Assembly: GCA_905250125.1 (NCBI GenBank)
Contig: CAJNOL010000716.1
Coordinates: forward strand, 44,813 to 108,812
DNA: 64,000 nucleotides
Direction: 5' to 3'
Origin: Rotaria sordida
Lineage: Eukaryota; Rotifera; Eurotatoria; Philodinida; Philodinidae
The notes under the pieces are model-generated. The model was not told where the DNA came from. It saw only the letters and a list, made by a program, of their open reading frames with translations, and ran no database searches. Both the position numbers and the translations under genes were made by a program. Positions 11,665 through 23,189 of the stretch are shown here, piece after piece (the first letter of the stretch is position 1; each line of letters starts with the position of its first letter).

Positions 11665-12806
11665 AACTATAAAAAAATAGATGATTTGAACTTCCTTTTA
11701 AGAAAGTCTTTATGAGCACATAGCCAACCATCTTTGCATTCTGTATGATGAGATAGATATATGTGAAACTTTGGTTCAGATGCTTCCTATTATTCTCAAG
11801 ATCTAAGAAAATAAATTTTGACTGTGTCATCATGACTAGTTTCCATTAGCTTGATTTCTCTCAGTTTGTTCTCTAAAAATAGTCAAAAATCGATCCTATG
11901 AAGGTGTGAAGGCGACAATATTTAATCGATCAGTTAGTTCAAAAGATCCTTCGCTAACAAGCAGTGTTCATCTATCGATTTACTCAGTTCCTTGACTGTA
12001 AGCCTTTGAGTACTTGTGTCGCGGTGAGCTAAATGGCAAAAATGAACTGCAAGTTGAATCTATATTGTGGGTGTGGGTGAGGATAGATGTGGATGTAGGT
12101 GTATCTCTCTTCTCTCACACGGCCACGTCCACACCACGCCACACCGACATCTACGCTTTCATAGCTTAAAGAAGTTTTTACCGAGTAGTGAACAGGAGGC
12201 AAAAAAGGCGTGCCCTACAGTACTTTAGTCGATATAGTTGGTCTTTCTTGGAGAGTGTCACATTTGATAATACTGATTGCCTGATGATTATTTTGTTTAT
12301 GCAACATCTTTGTTTAGTTCAACAGGCCAAACAATCTTCTTATATTAATAGAAGCTCGCTCTTGAGGCAACACCTCAGACTCACAAACGGTGTTTGCTAA
12401 GCTGCGATCATTGGTTGATATAAAAAATTCTATCTGGACCTGCCTGTATCAGTGTTTATCTGACCTACTTGGTATTTTTCACCAGTTTTTTCGTACAGTT
12501 CTATACTCACCATCACGGAAATTATTGCTCAATTAGCTAAAAAGATTCCGAATTAATTAGCGGCACACTCTAAACTTTTCCCTCGCATAACGTAGAGAAT
12601 GTGTCAAAAACGTGAATTTTTTTACAAATATATTCAACGTTTGTGACACGTTTTCTAATAGGTCCTTGCGACGTGAGCTGTCTACGGTGCATTTTTCACA
12701 TTATACGACAAAAAAAACAGAATGCAGATCAAAGAAGTGATCTCAGTCTGGCAAAAATTTGGACCTGTAACGGAAAAGTGAATTTTAGCTCGTGTTCATT
12801 TTCCAA
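11665..12806. other. Spacer between paralogues 1 and 2
   Basis: The spacer contains the hairpin at 12066-12156 and otherwise AT-rich sequence. It should include the promoter of paralogue 1 and the 3' end of paralogue 2. Small open frames on both strands show no recognisable content. Confidence 0.45.
12066..12156. repeat. GTGTGGG-type hairpin (copy 4)
   Basis: The left arm TGTGGGTGTGGGTGAGG faces the right arm CCACACCACGCCACACC across a loop containing CTCTCTTCTCTC. Both arms are imperfect. It lies between two of the tandem paralogues. Confidence 0.7.
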
Positions 12807-14120
12807 TCAGCTCAAGTTAGTGTAATTATTCACCTCGTGATTTATGTGATTGATTGCTTCATAAAATAAACGAAAAAGAGTATGTTGCTTACCAATATTT
12901 ATTTCATTGGTATTTCGTTTTCTACGTAGATATTTAACAATAGTAGGTGTAATATTTTTCAGTGTGGTAACTAAACCACCCAAAAGTCCAATTAAAGTTG
13001 TTATGACATAAGTTAAATCCAATTTCTTGCGAAACGTGTATGTGCAAACAGCTGGTTTACATTGATCGAAATACGAGTTGAATGACACGTTTTCTTGCCA
13101 TTGATTAACCATTAATTGATTGATAATCTGTTGGATGCGTGACTTTGGCTGAAATATATCGAGATTTAATACTTCAAAATCCATGGCTGTTGAATTAATC
13201 GGAAAATATATGCGTGTCATTGCAGATTCTAGCGCATTTAAACAGATCTGATCAAATATACAGCGCAGATCGGACACTAATGTCGCTTCAATGATAGAAC
13301 AAGACCAACAGAGTCCTGGCACATTCCATGAGTCAACCTGTGATTGCTCTTTACAGAATGACGTCGAAAAACAGGAGCAATCGGTGGCGCGTAAAGTGCC
13401 ATGATAATAATACATTAAATAAGTTAAATTAATATTAGTGTCCTCGTTCAAAACACCTAAAAAATCATACGCGTCTAATGCCGTGACGGATATAAGTCCA
13501 TTTCCGATGGTTGTATGTCGAATCAGTGATATTGAACGATTGAACGATTCGATCATGTTTTGCTGAAACGAATCGATAAAACCTTGACTGGAACTGTGAA
13601 ATATATTATATGTCAGCACATTAGCTGCGACCAATGACGTGGAATTAAATATAGCTAAATTACGGTAGATGGTTTTCTGTGATAATCGACATAAACCAGA
13701 TATTATACGAAAAAATGTTGGACCCCAAAATGTAAATTGAGTCTTAAATTGATACATTTCACGTAGAGTATCCAGACTGGATATGTTTATCGTGGGATTG
13801 GTCCATTTTTCAGAAACAAAATCACTAGTACAAACAGGATGCTGTTGGAAATCCATTGATATAAATTGATCGTATTTGATTGAAAGTGTGGTGCATGGAC
13901 AAATTAAAGTATTTGGATATTTATTGTACAGTTCCAAATAGAGTGAAACAGACGGTGATTTGATTGTAACGGATCGTGTGACGGTGACCAAAGACGTGTA
14001 AAATGTTAAAATGAGAATGCAAATTACTGTCAAAAGGACGACCACCCGAGTGGATATACGTTCATGTTCAATATCGAACTGAGAGACGGCTGGCGGATAG
14101 GAGCGTATGATATTAAACAT
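12807..14120 (-). CDS. Two-span membrane protein with Cys-rich ectodomain (paralogue 2)
   Basis: This is a 437-aa single-exon gene. It has the same plan as its neighbours: a short N-tail with ERISTRV, a first span (about residues 26-46, VVLLTVICILILTFYTSLVT), then IKSPS, CPCTTLSIKYDQFI, an N-glycosylation-rich ectodomain, CSCFS, the pre-membrane motif QCKPAVCTYT, and a second span (YVITTLIGLLGGLVTTLK) followed by a basic KYLRRKR tail. The divergence among the three copies is large, so the duplication is not recent. Function unknown; a receptor or channel-like role is only a topology-based guess. Confidence 0.85.
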   Translation of the reverse strand: MFNIIRSYPPAVSQFDIEHERISTRVVVLLTVICILILTFYTSLVTVTRSVTIKSPSVSLYLELYNKYPNTLICPCTTLSIKYDQFISMDFQQHPVCTSDFVSEKWTNPTINISSLDTLREMYQFKTQFTFWGPTFFRIISGLCRLSQKTIYRNLAIFNSTSLVAANVLTYNIFHSSSQGFIDSFQQNMIESFNRSISLIRHTTIGNGLISVTALDAYDFLGVLNEDTNINLTYLMYYYHGTLRATDCSCFSTSFCKEQSQVDSWNVPGLCWSCSIIEATLVSDLRCIFDQICLNALESAMTRIYFPINSTAMDFEVLNLDIFQPKSRIQQIINQLMVNQWQENVSFNSYFDQCKPAVCTYTFRKKLDLTYVITTLIGLLGGLVTTLKNITPTIVKYLRRKRNTNEINIGKQHTLFRLFYEAINHINHEVNNYTNLS

Positions 14121-15046
14121 TTTTAGTGCATCAATAAATTTCTGCCTTACAATACGCAGTCTCTCACCAACACTTGCATCACCTAAAATTCATTGAATTA
14201 TTTGGTCAACAAAGAATTGTCAGCGTAGGCTCTCAGAAGTAGAGTAGTGAACAATAGCAAGATTTTTCTTAGAGAAAAAAGAGGGATCTATTTCAGATCC
14301 ACTGCTGATGTTCTATCACATGTAACACGGATAGACGAGGTATGTCCAATCCGAAATAAGTCCTTTTTCTTTTTTCTACTTACACGTTCTTATGTCCAAT
14401 GGATCGAAGTTGGGAGTATGATTTATTTTTATTTTTATTAGCTAAAATTTTAACACCAACGCAGGTGAACAATAAACACAAATTCAAAAGAATTTTTGTA
14501 ATTTTGAAAATTTTGAAAAACTTTCTGACCCAACTTTTCGTTGTCAACAATGTTCAAGACCTGAGAAATAGGTTTTCCTAAACCGTTGATGAATTATCAG
14601 CAGAGCCATTATAACTTCCTGAGAAATCGTGTAATTGGTTCTCAATTTCCTTATAGTTTCATGTTTCCCAAAAACCAAAATAATACGTTGTCCACAACAT
14701 TTTTCATACTCACACCCACATCCATGAACAACCAAGGAAGGAAGTGTGTTTGTGTAGATCTGAACATTATTATAGAGATTGCATTATTTTGATTTTTGGG
14801 GATCGTGAAACTGTGAAGGAATCGAGGACCAATGCTTTATCTAAAAGGTTACATCATGGCACGAAAACAGTTCTACTTTCGAGGAATGTTAGGATACGTT
14901 CAATTTTTATCAGTCATAGCCTTATATCGATCGAATAATGCAACCGTAAGATTATGACTTGAAACAAAAACACTCAATTGCATTTGAAACGTTTTGTCAC
15001 ACAAGAACAGAAATTTTGTAATTTCACACTTTCATTCAAAAACTAA
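14121..15046. other. Spacer between paralogues 2 and 3
   Basis: Non-coding spacer of about 0.9 kb. It contains a half-hairpin of the CACACCC family at 14706-14726 and no other repeat I can support. Several short open frames on both strands lack any domain. Confidence 0.45.
14706..14726. repeat. Half-site of the GTGTGGG hairpin family
   Basis: Only one arm (ATACTCACACCCACATCCATG) is visible, followed after a few bases by GGAAGGAAGTGTG. It could be a decayed member of the family. Confidence 0.35.
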
Positions 15047-16468
15047 CTAACCATCGAATTCTTTTGACTTGAGAATATCCTGAACAATTAGACGAGAAAA
15101 AAATAGTATACCATCCTGGAAGTCAATAGTTTGACGAAGCAAAATATAAGCTTCGTCCTTTTTCAGTGATCTAGAAGGATAGTCATCAATATTTGAACGG
15201 TCTGTCTCACCTCGATTAATTTGAACAGGTGCCTGTCGCTTCCTTCGTCTCAAAAATGTTACTGGTAGTGGTACGATGATCATTAACACCGACGTGAGAC
15301 CTCCGATCATGCCGATAAGAAATGTCACAATATAAATCCAACCATTTCGTCCATTGTAAGTCAAGGTACAGTGAGATGGTTGGCATTTTTCATAATATGA
15401 ACTATAGGAAACATTTTCAGACCATTGATCGATCATAAACTGTTCGATCAGACGTTGAACGGTTGAATTTGAATCCGAAGCAGACAATGACCTTAATGCA
15501 GTGATATTGAGAGCGGTAGAATAATTCAATTTCGATTGAATTTCATTTAAACAAGTTGAATTGTAGAAACATTCAAGAGTCGATTGCATTAAAGCTTCAA
15601 CAACATAACAGCCAATTCGAAGGCCGGTTATTTCAAATTCATCGCCGCTAGATACATTTTTCACAGTCATTAATTGTGTACATTTGTCTGACGTTTGACA
15701 AGAGCAATTCTGTGAATATTGCATTGGCATTATCGGAATTTTTACTTCGTTTTTTCGGCGACGTTCATTATAAGAACTAGTGTACATACTGGACATAAGT
15801 TGATTTCCGCTTGTTGTCAAACGAATTATATCCAATGTACTGAGAAATTCTGTTCCTGCAGACGATTTAAAAACGTTGATGATCTCCTGGACCGTTACAT
15901 CGAAAATATCCTTCGCCTGTACCAAAGCTGAAATATATTTTGTTGAATAAAAAGCAGTAAGAGAATTACTGATCACTTCATCTCTGGCTAGATGGCATAA
16001 ATCTGCTAATAATTGAAACATATATGGACCAATTTGTCGAAAATCATTTTTTGACGGGGCATAGTGTGATACATTTATCAGATAATCGATCCAATTCGAC
16101 GATACAAACTGACTTGAACACAGCTGATGAAAAACTGGTTCGACCGTAATAAATGCTTTGTAGGGGATGGAGACGGTAGTACAGAAACAGGTTAGAGAGA
16201 AAGCACCGTATTTGTCGTATAATGATTGGTATTTAGACAGACTTGGTGTCTTCACTATTTCAGTTTTTTGAATGACGATCAGTGAAGTGTAAACGGACAG
16301 AATTGCAATGAGCAGACCAAGGAGAACAAGAAATACTCGGGTAGAAATGCGTTCGTCAGCAACATCCAATGGATCAGTCGATGGAGGATAAGATTTGAAA
16401 AAGTTAAGCGAGGCAAGAAAATTTCTCAGGTGATGATAGATGCCGGTCATGATTACGTGCGATGTCAA
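15047..16468 (-). CDS. Two-span membrane protein with Cys-rich ectodomain (paralogue 3)
   Basis: This is a 473-aa single-exon gene and the largest of the tandem trio. The N-tail carries DERISTRV. Span 1 is at about residues 43-65 (FLVLLGLLIAILSVYTSLIV). Next come VKTPSLSKYQSLYDKYG, CFCTTVSIPYKAFI, a CSCQ motif, the pre-membrane motif KCQPSHCTLTY, span 2 (YIVTFLIGMIGGLTSVLMII), a basic RRRKRQ stop-transfer, and a longer cytosolic tail than the other two copies. The repeated 'G-x-x-GG' in span 2 is shared by all three genes. All three point the same way with about 1 kb between them, consistent with local tandem duplication. Confidence 0.85.
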   Translation of the reverse strand: MTSHVIMTGIYHHLRNFLASLNFFKSYPPSTDPLDVADERISTRVFLVLLGLLIAILSVYTSLIVIQKTEIVKTPSLSKYQSLYDKYGAFSLTCFCTTVSIPYKAFITVEPVFHQLCSSQFVSSNWIDYLINVSHYAPSKNDFRQIGPYMFQLLADLCHLARDEVISNSLTAFYSTKYISALVQAKDIFDVTVQEIINVFKSSAGTEFLSTLDIIRLTTSGNQLMSSMYTSSYNERRRKNEVKIPIMPMQYSQNCSCQTSDKCTQLMTVKNVSSGDEFEITGLRIGCYVVEALMQSTLECFYNSTCLNEIQSKLNYSTALNITALRSLSASDSNSTVQRLIEQFMIDQWSENVSYSSYYEKCQPSHCTLTYNGRNGWIYIVTFLIGMIGGLTSVLMIIVPLPVTFLRRRKRQAPVQINRGETDRSNIDDYPSRSLKKDEAYILLRQTIDFQDGILFFSRLIVQDILKSKEFDG

Positions 16469-16813
16469 GCTGAAATAGAAGAATGAGCTATTTTATTTTC
16501 AAATCATAAGGAAGTTCATCCATTTTACCTGCAAAAATTATTCTATGGGATTCTGAAAATAATTCAGTTGTAATAGATTTTACTTTTCTAGCCGCATAAA
16601 TAAATGTGCGCAAACAAACAAGCTATACAATGAAATTCGTGAGGTTTCTTCGAAATGAAGTCAATCTAAGCGAAAAATTGAGCACAGCAGCTAGTTTAAT
16701 TGTTTTTTCACAACGAAAAAAAAACACTAGGGCATTTTTATTTTTCAGTCAGTATAGAATCTATTCTTTTCCGAGAACAGAACTTTTGCCGAACGAAAAA
16801 GGTCGAGGCTAAG
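16469..16813. other. Upstream flank of the paralogue array
   Basis: AT-rich; presumably holds the promoter of paralogue 3. No motif stands out. Confidence 0.4.
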
Positions 16814-17610
16814 AGGACATGGTAAATTCCGCTTTCCAGGAAATTCAAATTTGGCTGCACATCAAGTAGAGGATGATTTACAAGAACAGTGTTAATGTAA
16901 AAATATTCAGTGCTTATCTTCATAAACATAGATATACAGTGTAGGACTATATGTATAACTGTTCGCATGGTACTTGGGGAAAAAGATGTGCATGTAGAAG
17001 AGTTCTGTTATCTCTAGTTTCATTCATTCATGGTACGCATTTTTATGGAGATATAGTATATGATCTGTTAGGGATGCATTGCGATGGGTTGGGATGGGTT
17101 GGGTTGGATTGGGTTGGGTTCGGATGGGTTGGGTTGGGTTGGGTTGGATTCGGATGGGTTGGGATGGGTTGGGTTGGATTGGGTTGGGTTCGGATGGGTT
17201 GGGTTGGGATGGGTTGTGTTGGGTTGTGTTGGGTTGTGTTGGGTTGGGTTGGGTTGGATTGGGTTGAGTCAAGTGAATGAAGAATATATATCCATAGATG
17301 AATATAAAAGAGATGAGTTGATTTCGTGTGGGGTTGGGTTGGGTTGGATTAAGTGAATGAAGAATATATGTGCATAGATAAATTTAAAAGAGACGACGTG
17401 ATTTCGGGTTGGGTTGGGTACTTGACGCAATGTAACCTAACCCAACCCAACGCAAGTTAACTCTAACTTAAACTTAAACTTTTTTCTATATTCCTTTTTA
17501 ATACCTGATTTCGCGGTAATTATCTTTAAAGCATTGAATTAAATTTTCATGAAATTTCTTCTGTAGTTATTTTTTTGAATTTCCTGGAAAGCGGAATTTA
17601 CTATCGCATG
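16814..17610. mobile_element. TIR element with 9-bp candidate target duplication carrying a GGGTT satellite
   Basis: Perfect 28-bp inverted repeats lie at 16822-16849 and 17574-17601 (left reads GTAAATTCCGCTTTCCAGG...). The 9-mer GAGGCTAAG occurs immediately outside at 16805-16813 and 17611-17619 in direct orientation. A 9-bp duplication is characteristic of Mutator-like (MULE) elements. The eight or nine bases between the 9-mer and the perfect repeat differ at the two ends, so the true termini are uncertain. No transposase frame is present. The core is the pentamer satellite listed next. Confidence 0.6.
17082..17475. repeat. GGGTT pentamer satellite with a higher-order unit
   Basis: About 185 bp of GGGTT with GGATT, GGATG and TGTGTT variants (17082-17268) is followed by two copies of a roughly 75-bp higher-order unit (about 17270-17349 and 17350-17422). 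Each copy starts AAGTGAATGAAGAATATAT and ends in GATTTCG plus more GGGTT. A short inverted tract (CCTAACCCAACCCAACGC, about 17432-17450) faces the array. Long 'GWVGLGWVG' or 'PTQPNPTQ' frames here are artefacts of the repeat. Confidence 0.85.
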
Positions 17611-17619
17611 GAGGCTAAG

Positions 17620-19413
17620 CAACAGAATGTTGAAAAAGCTTGACCTATCCCGATGGATTTCGAAAGCAATGTCGAACTCTGTATGCAATAATTTGTGCAT
17701 ATTAATATTTGGCTGTAATAAAAGTACCGAAAATGTCTTTGTTTTTAGGCTCTTGCTATTCCTCGTGTACGTTTTGATGGCCCTTGAGCAAAATAGGTAA
17801 GTAGCAAGTACAAGTAAAAAGAAGTCTGGTATTTGGTTGATAGATGATCAACAGACACGGGAGGAAAATTCTCTTTCGCAGGAAATAAAAAACGATACAT
17901 GAATCAGCTCAATGACAAACAAGCGTAGAGTTCAAGGAAATACCTCTTTCTCTCTCATTTTAGTTCTGTCGTCTATTTTCACAACATAAGAACGTCGATA
18001 AGTGATTTTAATGTAAACTGTTTGATCCTTTAAAAATGAGCCAAGTACAAATCGCTTGCTGATGCTATAAGTCAGAAAATAAAGCGAGAAACACTCATCA
18101 GTATGACTTTTTATCACCTTCAGATCATTGAACAGCACTTACTATATAGGCATTAGATCTGCATTAGAAACAGAGTATTCTTTGTAAAACAAAGTACGGT
18201 CATCTCGTATGTGTATTCATTTTAGTACAGCAAGAACATTATTGAAGCCAGAAAACTTGTTTGAGAGGAGAAGATAAAAAATGTATTTTGGTCTCATGCT
18301 AATTGCTTCATAGAGATGAAAAGCGATAGAGTTTATTGGTTTCGGATGAAATATTAAGGCAATTTTTTTTGTGTGCTCACATATAGTTTCTTCGAAGTAA
18401 CTGGTGGCGCACAGAAAATGATTCTCACGATACTTAGCTTATATGTTAGCCGAATTGGGTTACTGAAAGAGAACATTTTCAGAAAATTCCTCGTTAATTT
18501 TCTATAAAACTTTGTACTTCTTTCATCTTGAACTGCCTTCAGATTTTTTCCAACAACGAACAGCACGAAGTTGCAAAAAGTTCCCTGCTGGGAACATCAA
18601 AACAGCTATCTAACATAAATATTCCGCGATGTAAATGGTTCTATTTGTCTAATGATAATTAAAAGACGGCGCGAAATGATCAATGAAATTGGGTTCATCG
18701 AATTATCATAACCTTTCCGTAGCCTGTGCGCTGCGCGCACTAATTAGCAATAAAAAAGATGATATTAGAATAGAAACAAGAAAGCTTACAGCGCAATCCT
18801 TACGAGATTAAAAGGTGGAACACGACAGAATCACTTCAATAATGAACAGACAAGTAGAATCATGCGGGACCAATCCAGGCATCTAGCCAGAAATTTACTG
18901 ACGGGAGGTCCTACCACGGAGAAAAAAGTATTTTGCGTTAGAACAATTGTTTTTCCCATACCCACCAACAGGGAATTTTTTTCTAAGAGGTGGATCCAGA
19001 CTTCATGGGTCCCTTGGGTACGCGTTTGTATCAGTTCCACTCTCGGTCTCGGCTCCGACGGGGCCGGATAGGGCCAAACACGTTGGTACTGGGATCGGAA
19101 TCAGAACCAACTCTTGGTTCTGAAAGTTGAATCTGATCTGTAAATGTTTCTGAATAACGTGCTGTAGCAATCATCATTTGTTGCAAAATATATGCATTTA
19201 AGAGCGTTTCTTCTTTATTTCTAATGCATTAAAATAAAAAATGTATCATTGAGGTGGCAACTTTTTGGACCCAGAATCAGAACCACAAGATCGTGGTGCC
19301 GCAGAACTCTACAGAAACGTCTTGCAATTCGATCACTCACAATATTCGGTACTCCCTTTTTAGTGAATTATGATCGATACAAAGTCCGGTAGTAGACTCT
19401 GATCCCTTCATCA
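17620..19413. other. Non-coding stretch, no gene seen
   Basis: AT-rich with a few GC-richer islands (18900-19080). Short frames on both strands have no recognisable domain or consistent splice structure. Confidence 0.4.
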
Positions 19414-19505
19414 CGTCTGTCACGGTCTGTGAGGGGTGGAGACTTCAATTTTCCCGCTATTTTCTTCAATACTCATTTACAACTGTGTTTCACAACAAAA
19501 AAGTG
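19414..19505 (+). repeat. Dispersed 'CTGTCACGGTCTGTG' repeat (copy A)
   Basis: The sequence CGTCTGTCACGGTCTGTGAG, then a purine tract, then CTATTTTCTTCAATACTCATTTACA recurs at about 29250 and 29560 inside another element. It has diverged between copies. Identity beyond 'dispersed repeat' is unknown. Confidence 0.5.
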
Positions 19506-20234
19506 TCGATTCGAAAATTGGCTATTGTCAGAGAGGAAATGGCATACTCCAGCAATCCAACATTGTCAGGGAGTGCAGGAGTGCCTGGGATTGCGGGAGT
19601 GCGCTGGATTATTAGAGTGTCGAATTGCTGTTTCACCCTCGGCTTTTGAACTAAACACTTCTCGAAGAAGTAATTATTCAAGATATACGCAAAAATGATC
19701 TCGCATGTGGGTCCGACAAAAAAATGAAATCGTGCTCGGTAAAGGGAGCAAAACAGATTGTTTCTGTTTCAGGTCCCGGCTTCACGATTCTTTTTTTGCC
19801 CAGTTTTCTTCTTATTCTACAAAAACAACTCAAGAAGTAGGTTTCCAAAACCTGAATCGGAGCTGATTCTGCAGCTCTCTGATGTAAATGAAAATAAAAT
19901 AAAAACATTTACAAATTCAATTCCAAAGATTTCCGACACGAACGAACAAAGCGGACAATATTTTCTCATCAGAAGATCAAAGACTTTCGATTTTAACTTA
20001 TTGGACCAATTCGTTCCAGGCGTATATGCTAGCGCCATTTTCTGGAGTAAAGCAAAATTTAAAAAACAATCATTTCCGAGTTTCTACGTGTAATGGAAAA
20101 TTAAGAGAGAAAGTTCTTTTGAAACTTCTTTGTCTCCAATTCATTGATCGCATCGTGCATCGGAAAGTGACATAAATTACTCAGGCACACAAAAAAGCGA
20201 GCTATATCCACGTTTCAGGAATTGAAAATTTCAT
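19506..20234. other. Non-coding stretch, no gene seen
   Basis: A tract near 19550-19610 has repeated GGAGTGC/GGGAGTGC words. Open frames on both strands (for example 19758-20093) lack domains. Confidence 0.35.
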
Positions 20235-20465
20235 CGAATTCTATATCACTGCTCAGGATCACTGATGCCATCTACCACACTATCCAGATTCTGTTGGAAT
20301 TGAACAACTTCAAGAAAATCAAGCAATTCTGAGAAATATAGCAATTCCATAGAATTCTACATCATTGTTCAGTAACGCTAACTATCTAGATAGTGTTGGA
20401 GATCAAGGAATTCAAGGAAATTTAGCAATGGTATAGGATTTTACGCTACTACGTTAGATAGAAAA
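20235..20465 (+). repeat. Two diverged tandem units of about 115 bp
   Basis: Unit 1 starts GAATTCTATATCACTGCTCAG (20236) and unit 2 starts GAATTCTACATCATTGTTCAG (20352). Both continue through a TCTAGATAGTGTTGGA-like block and CAAG-rich block to a TTAGCAAT-like end. Further diverged fragments may follow. Confidence 0.45.
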
Positions 20466-21500
20466 ATCTCCCAACATCACTTTTCACGATAAAGTTCTAT
20501 GAGGTTTGCTAGATTTGCCAAAAATGCTTCATTTCCTTGAATGGCTGACTATGTTGCATATGTATTGTTCGTTAGATTCCGTCAGTTTGTAGATTTTCAC
20601 AGAATTTCCAATTTCTGGAACGTGAGAATTGCTAGAAAACGCACATTGTTGTAGCAATATAGGCTCGAGCTCTTTGGCAAAACACTTACCTTCTTTTGAC
20701 TATCGAGACAAAATAAACACTAAGAGAACCATTTTTTCATACACCAAAGCGTTTTTACTGATGACAAAGCAAGTGACAGCTAGAAAGGAAAAAGACAGAT
20801 GTTATTTAGGTAATTAAAAAGCAACGGTATTGCAGTGAATGGAATAGAGAATCAATTGGAAAAAATGTTGACTTTGAGTGAGAGTGAAAAGAAAAAACTA
20901 CTGAGAAGAGCATTTTTGTGCCATTCACTTTTTATACTAATGAAAAAGTAAGAGCGAGAGAAAAGAAAATGAAGTGAAAAGAATTGAGATGTTTCGGCTG
21001 GATGGAAATAGAGAAAATTAAGAGTGGTTGTATTTATAAGGCAGAGGAAAGGAAGCCAGATGGCTCTTTTCTATTGAATCATTTGTACGATAACATGTCG
21101 ACAGTCTTTGTAACTCCGGTAAGCTCACAGATGACTGTATCAGCTATATGAATTGTTTGAACGATTTTCGGTTCTGCATTCCAGGTTACCGACATTGATT
21201 TAAAATACTTGTATGTGCGCAAGTGGAAGTGTCGTAAATTGATTTTCTGGCCTACCGCTGGTGTATCGCTGGTCGGATTTTTTTTTCTAGGGGTGGCTAC
21301 GCTGTTACTAAAAATGGGTATGAAGTGCAAAGTAATCATTAGAATAAACTAAGACACTTGTGAGTCTCTTCGATGTAAATTCCAGTATGCAAATAACCAA
21401 CATGAGTACGATCGATTTTATTTCACTGTACTGATTGTCAGTTTGTTTGAGTTCGGAAAAAGGATAGAGGCAGAGAGACAGTTAACAGTGCATAGGACAT
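20466..21500. other. Non-coding stretch, no gene seen
   Basis: Purine-rich from about 20850 to 21060. A minus-strand open frame of 86 codons at 21079-21339 has no recognisable domain and is not called. Confidence 0.35.
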
Positions 21501-23189
21501 AACGAGTAATGAAATTTGGCGACATCCAACCCAGAACTTCGGATGGGCCTGGCTGGGATGGAGAAAGTAAGTCCATGAATCATCTCGTATTATGCTAGAC
21601 TGGGCCGAAGCTTTCCAACCCAGCCCAGTTCCAAGGGTGTGGAATGTAGGTACGACGAGAAGATAAATACAAGCACGCCCACACTCATATCTATTCGAAA
21701 AAAAACTTTGTTCTCAGACGTTCGACCTACGAGTCAAAGTTCTTGGCTCATGGGCGTCCATCATAAAAAAAGCGTTCGTCCAGTGCAGCCCATTGCTATT
21801 CGAAAACTTCGGCCCAAGAGCTAGACTGGACTGAGCTGGGCTGGTCTAAAACTAATCCAGCCTATACGAAGCCCTGATCCAATCTTGATATGCATCAAGA
21901 ACGAAAATTCACTCATATTCTTATTTGAGATGGGTTGTGGCTGACACTTTAATATATTTCTTTGGAAAAAGTGAAGAGAAATACTAGGTTACCTCCGAAA
22001 AAAGAAGTTTTTTCGGATGGTATTAAAACTCATTTTTAGTGAAACTATATCGAGGTTAAAAATATTTTGATGCAAGTGTGCAGTGTCAGAAAAGGAATTG
22101 CGAGACTATTAGCTTTTTGAGAGGTTCTTTGCAAGGCACGATCTTTAACCGAGAACAGAATGCGACTCGGGTGGAGTTGAGTCACCAAAAATAAATTGGC
22201 TCATGTCGAACTCTGAAAGGTCTTTTAGCGTCACACAAATCTATGTTGGAGCATTGTCTATGACAATCTCTCAACGTTTAGTAAAGAAAGTGAAATAAAA
22301 GACCAGATCCATATCGAATAAACAGCTAGTCTAAATGAGATAATGGCTGGATTTTGAAGTTTGAAATAGCACGGGTTAGATCGGGCTCGGTTACCAGTAG
22401 AATCCTGCAGGTACCACTAATATCCGTATTCATGCTCGTACACATTGATACGGCTACGGGTAAGAAAAAAATGGCACCAGCAGGCTCTAGTCACTAGGAA
22501 TCTATCTGTGTTGCACTCTAACAGAGAAATAACATTATTGAAATTTTCTGGCAATTGAGTTTTCAAGAAGGTGCATCAGAATATCATGAAACAACCATTC
22601 ACACGCTTATCGGATGTCAAAGCAAGTTGTGCCCGAATTTTCCTTTTTTTTACAAGACAACGGCACTGTAAACTTGATGTTACTAGAGTTCAATTTTACG
22701 TTGGAATGACGTCTTGATCATCAAATTTGAAGTTTAAAAACAGATCAAGAATTTTTAAACATTTTGTAAACGAGCTTTATATACGGTCGTAATTAATGAT
22801 CAACCGTTCTTGATTTTAGAACCATAACCATAGTTCTAGAATAGCTCTTTCGGCTCTTGCTTTATGCTTTTGAAAACGCGATTCTGGCTCAGAGGTTCGA
22901 ATCGACCCACGATCTTCTGATCGTAATAGCTTGATCACAACGTTTATCTTGCGATAATTTAAAGAATGTGAAAGCAATTACTGATCTCAGTGCTTTTACT
23001 GTTTTAGAACATTCACCCTTCCCTCGCGGTGCAGTCAAAAAAAAGTTCTATGAGGGGCTCGATCCCTTCTATAGGGAAGCTCAGCGCTCCCCTAGCTACG
23101 CCGCTGCACACCCCTAACTTTCGTCCTCTCCAAAACCACACCTTCGGCAGATATGAGTTTGATACATAAACTAATAATAACGTCAGGTG
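21501..23189. other. Mostly non-coding, with short GGCTGGG inverted words
   Basis: Between 21520 and 21860 words such as AACCCAGCCCAG, GGCCTGGCTGGG and GAGCTGGGCTGG occur in both orientations and may be an eroded hairpin. The rest shows no gene. GGTTCGAATC at about 22891 resembles a tRNA B box, but no tRNA fold surrounds it. Confidence 0.35.

Noticed and set aside
16951..17356. Open frames with GWVGLGWVG or PTQPNPTQ repeats
   Set aside because: They are direct readings of the GGGTT satellite in different frames.
22880..22915. GGTTCGAATC resembling a tRNA B box
   Set aside because: The T-arm stem does not pair and no A box, anticodon arm or acceptor stem can be formed around it.
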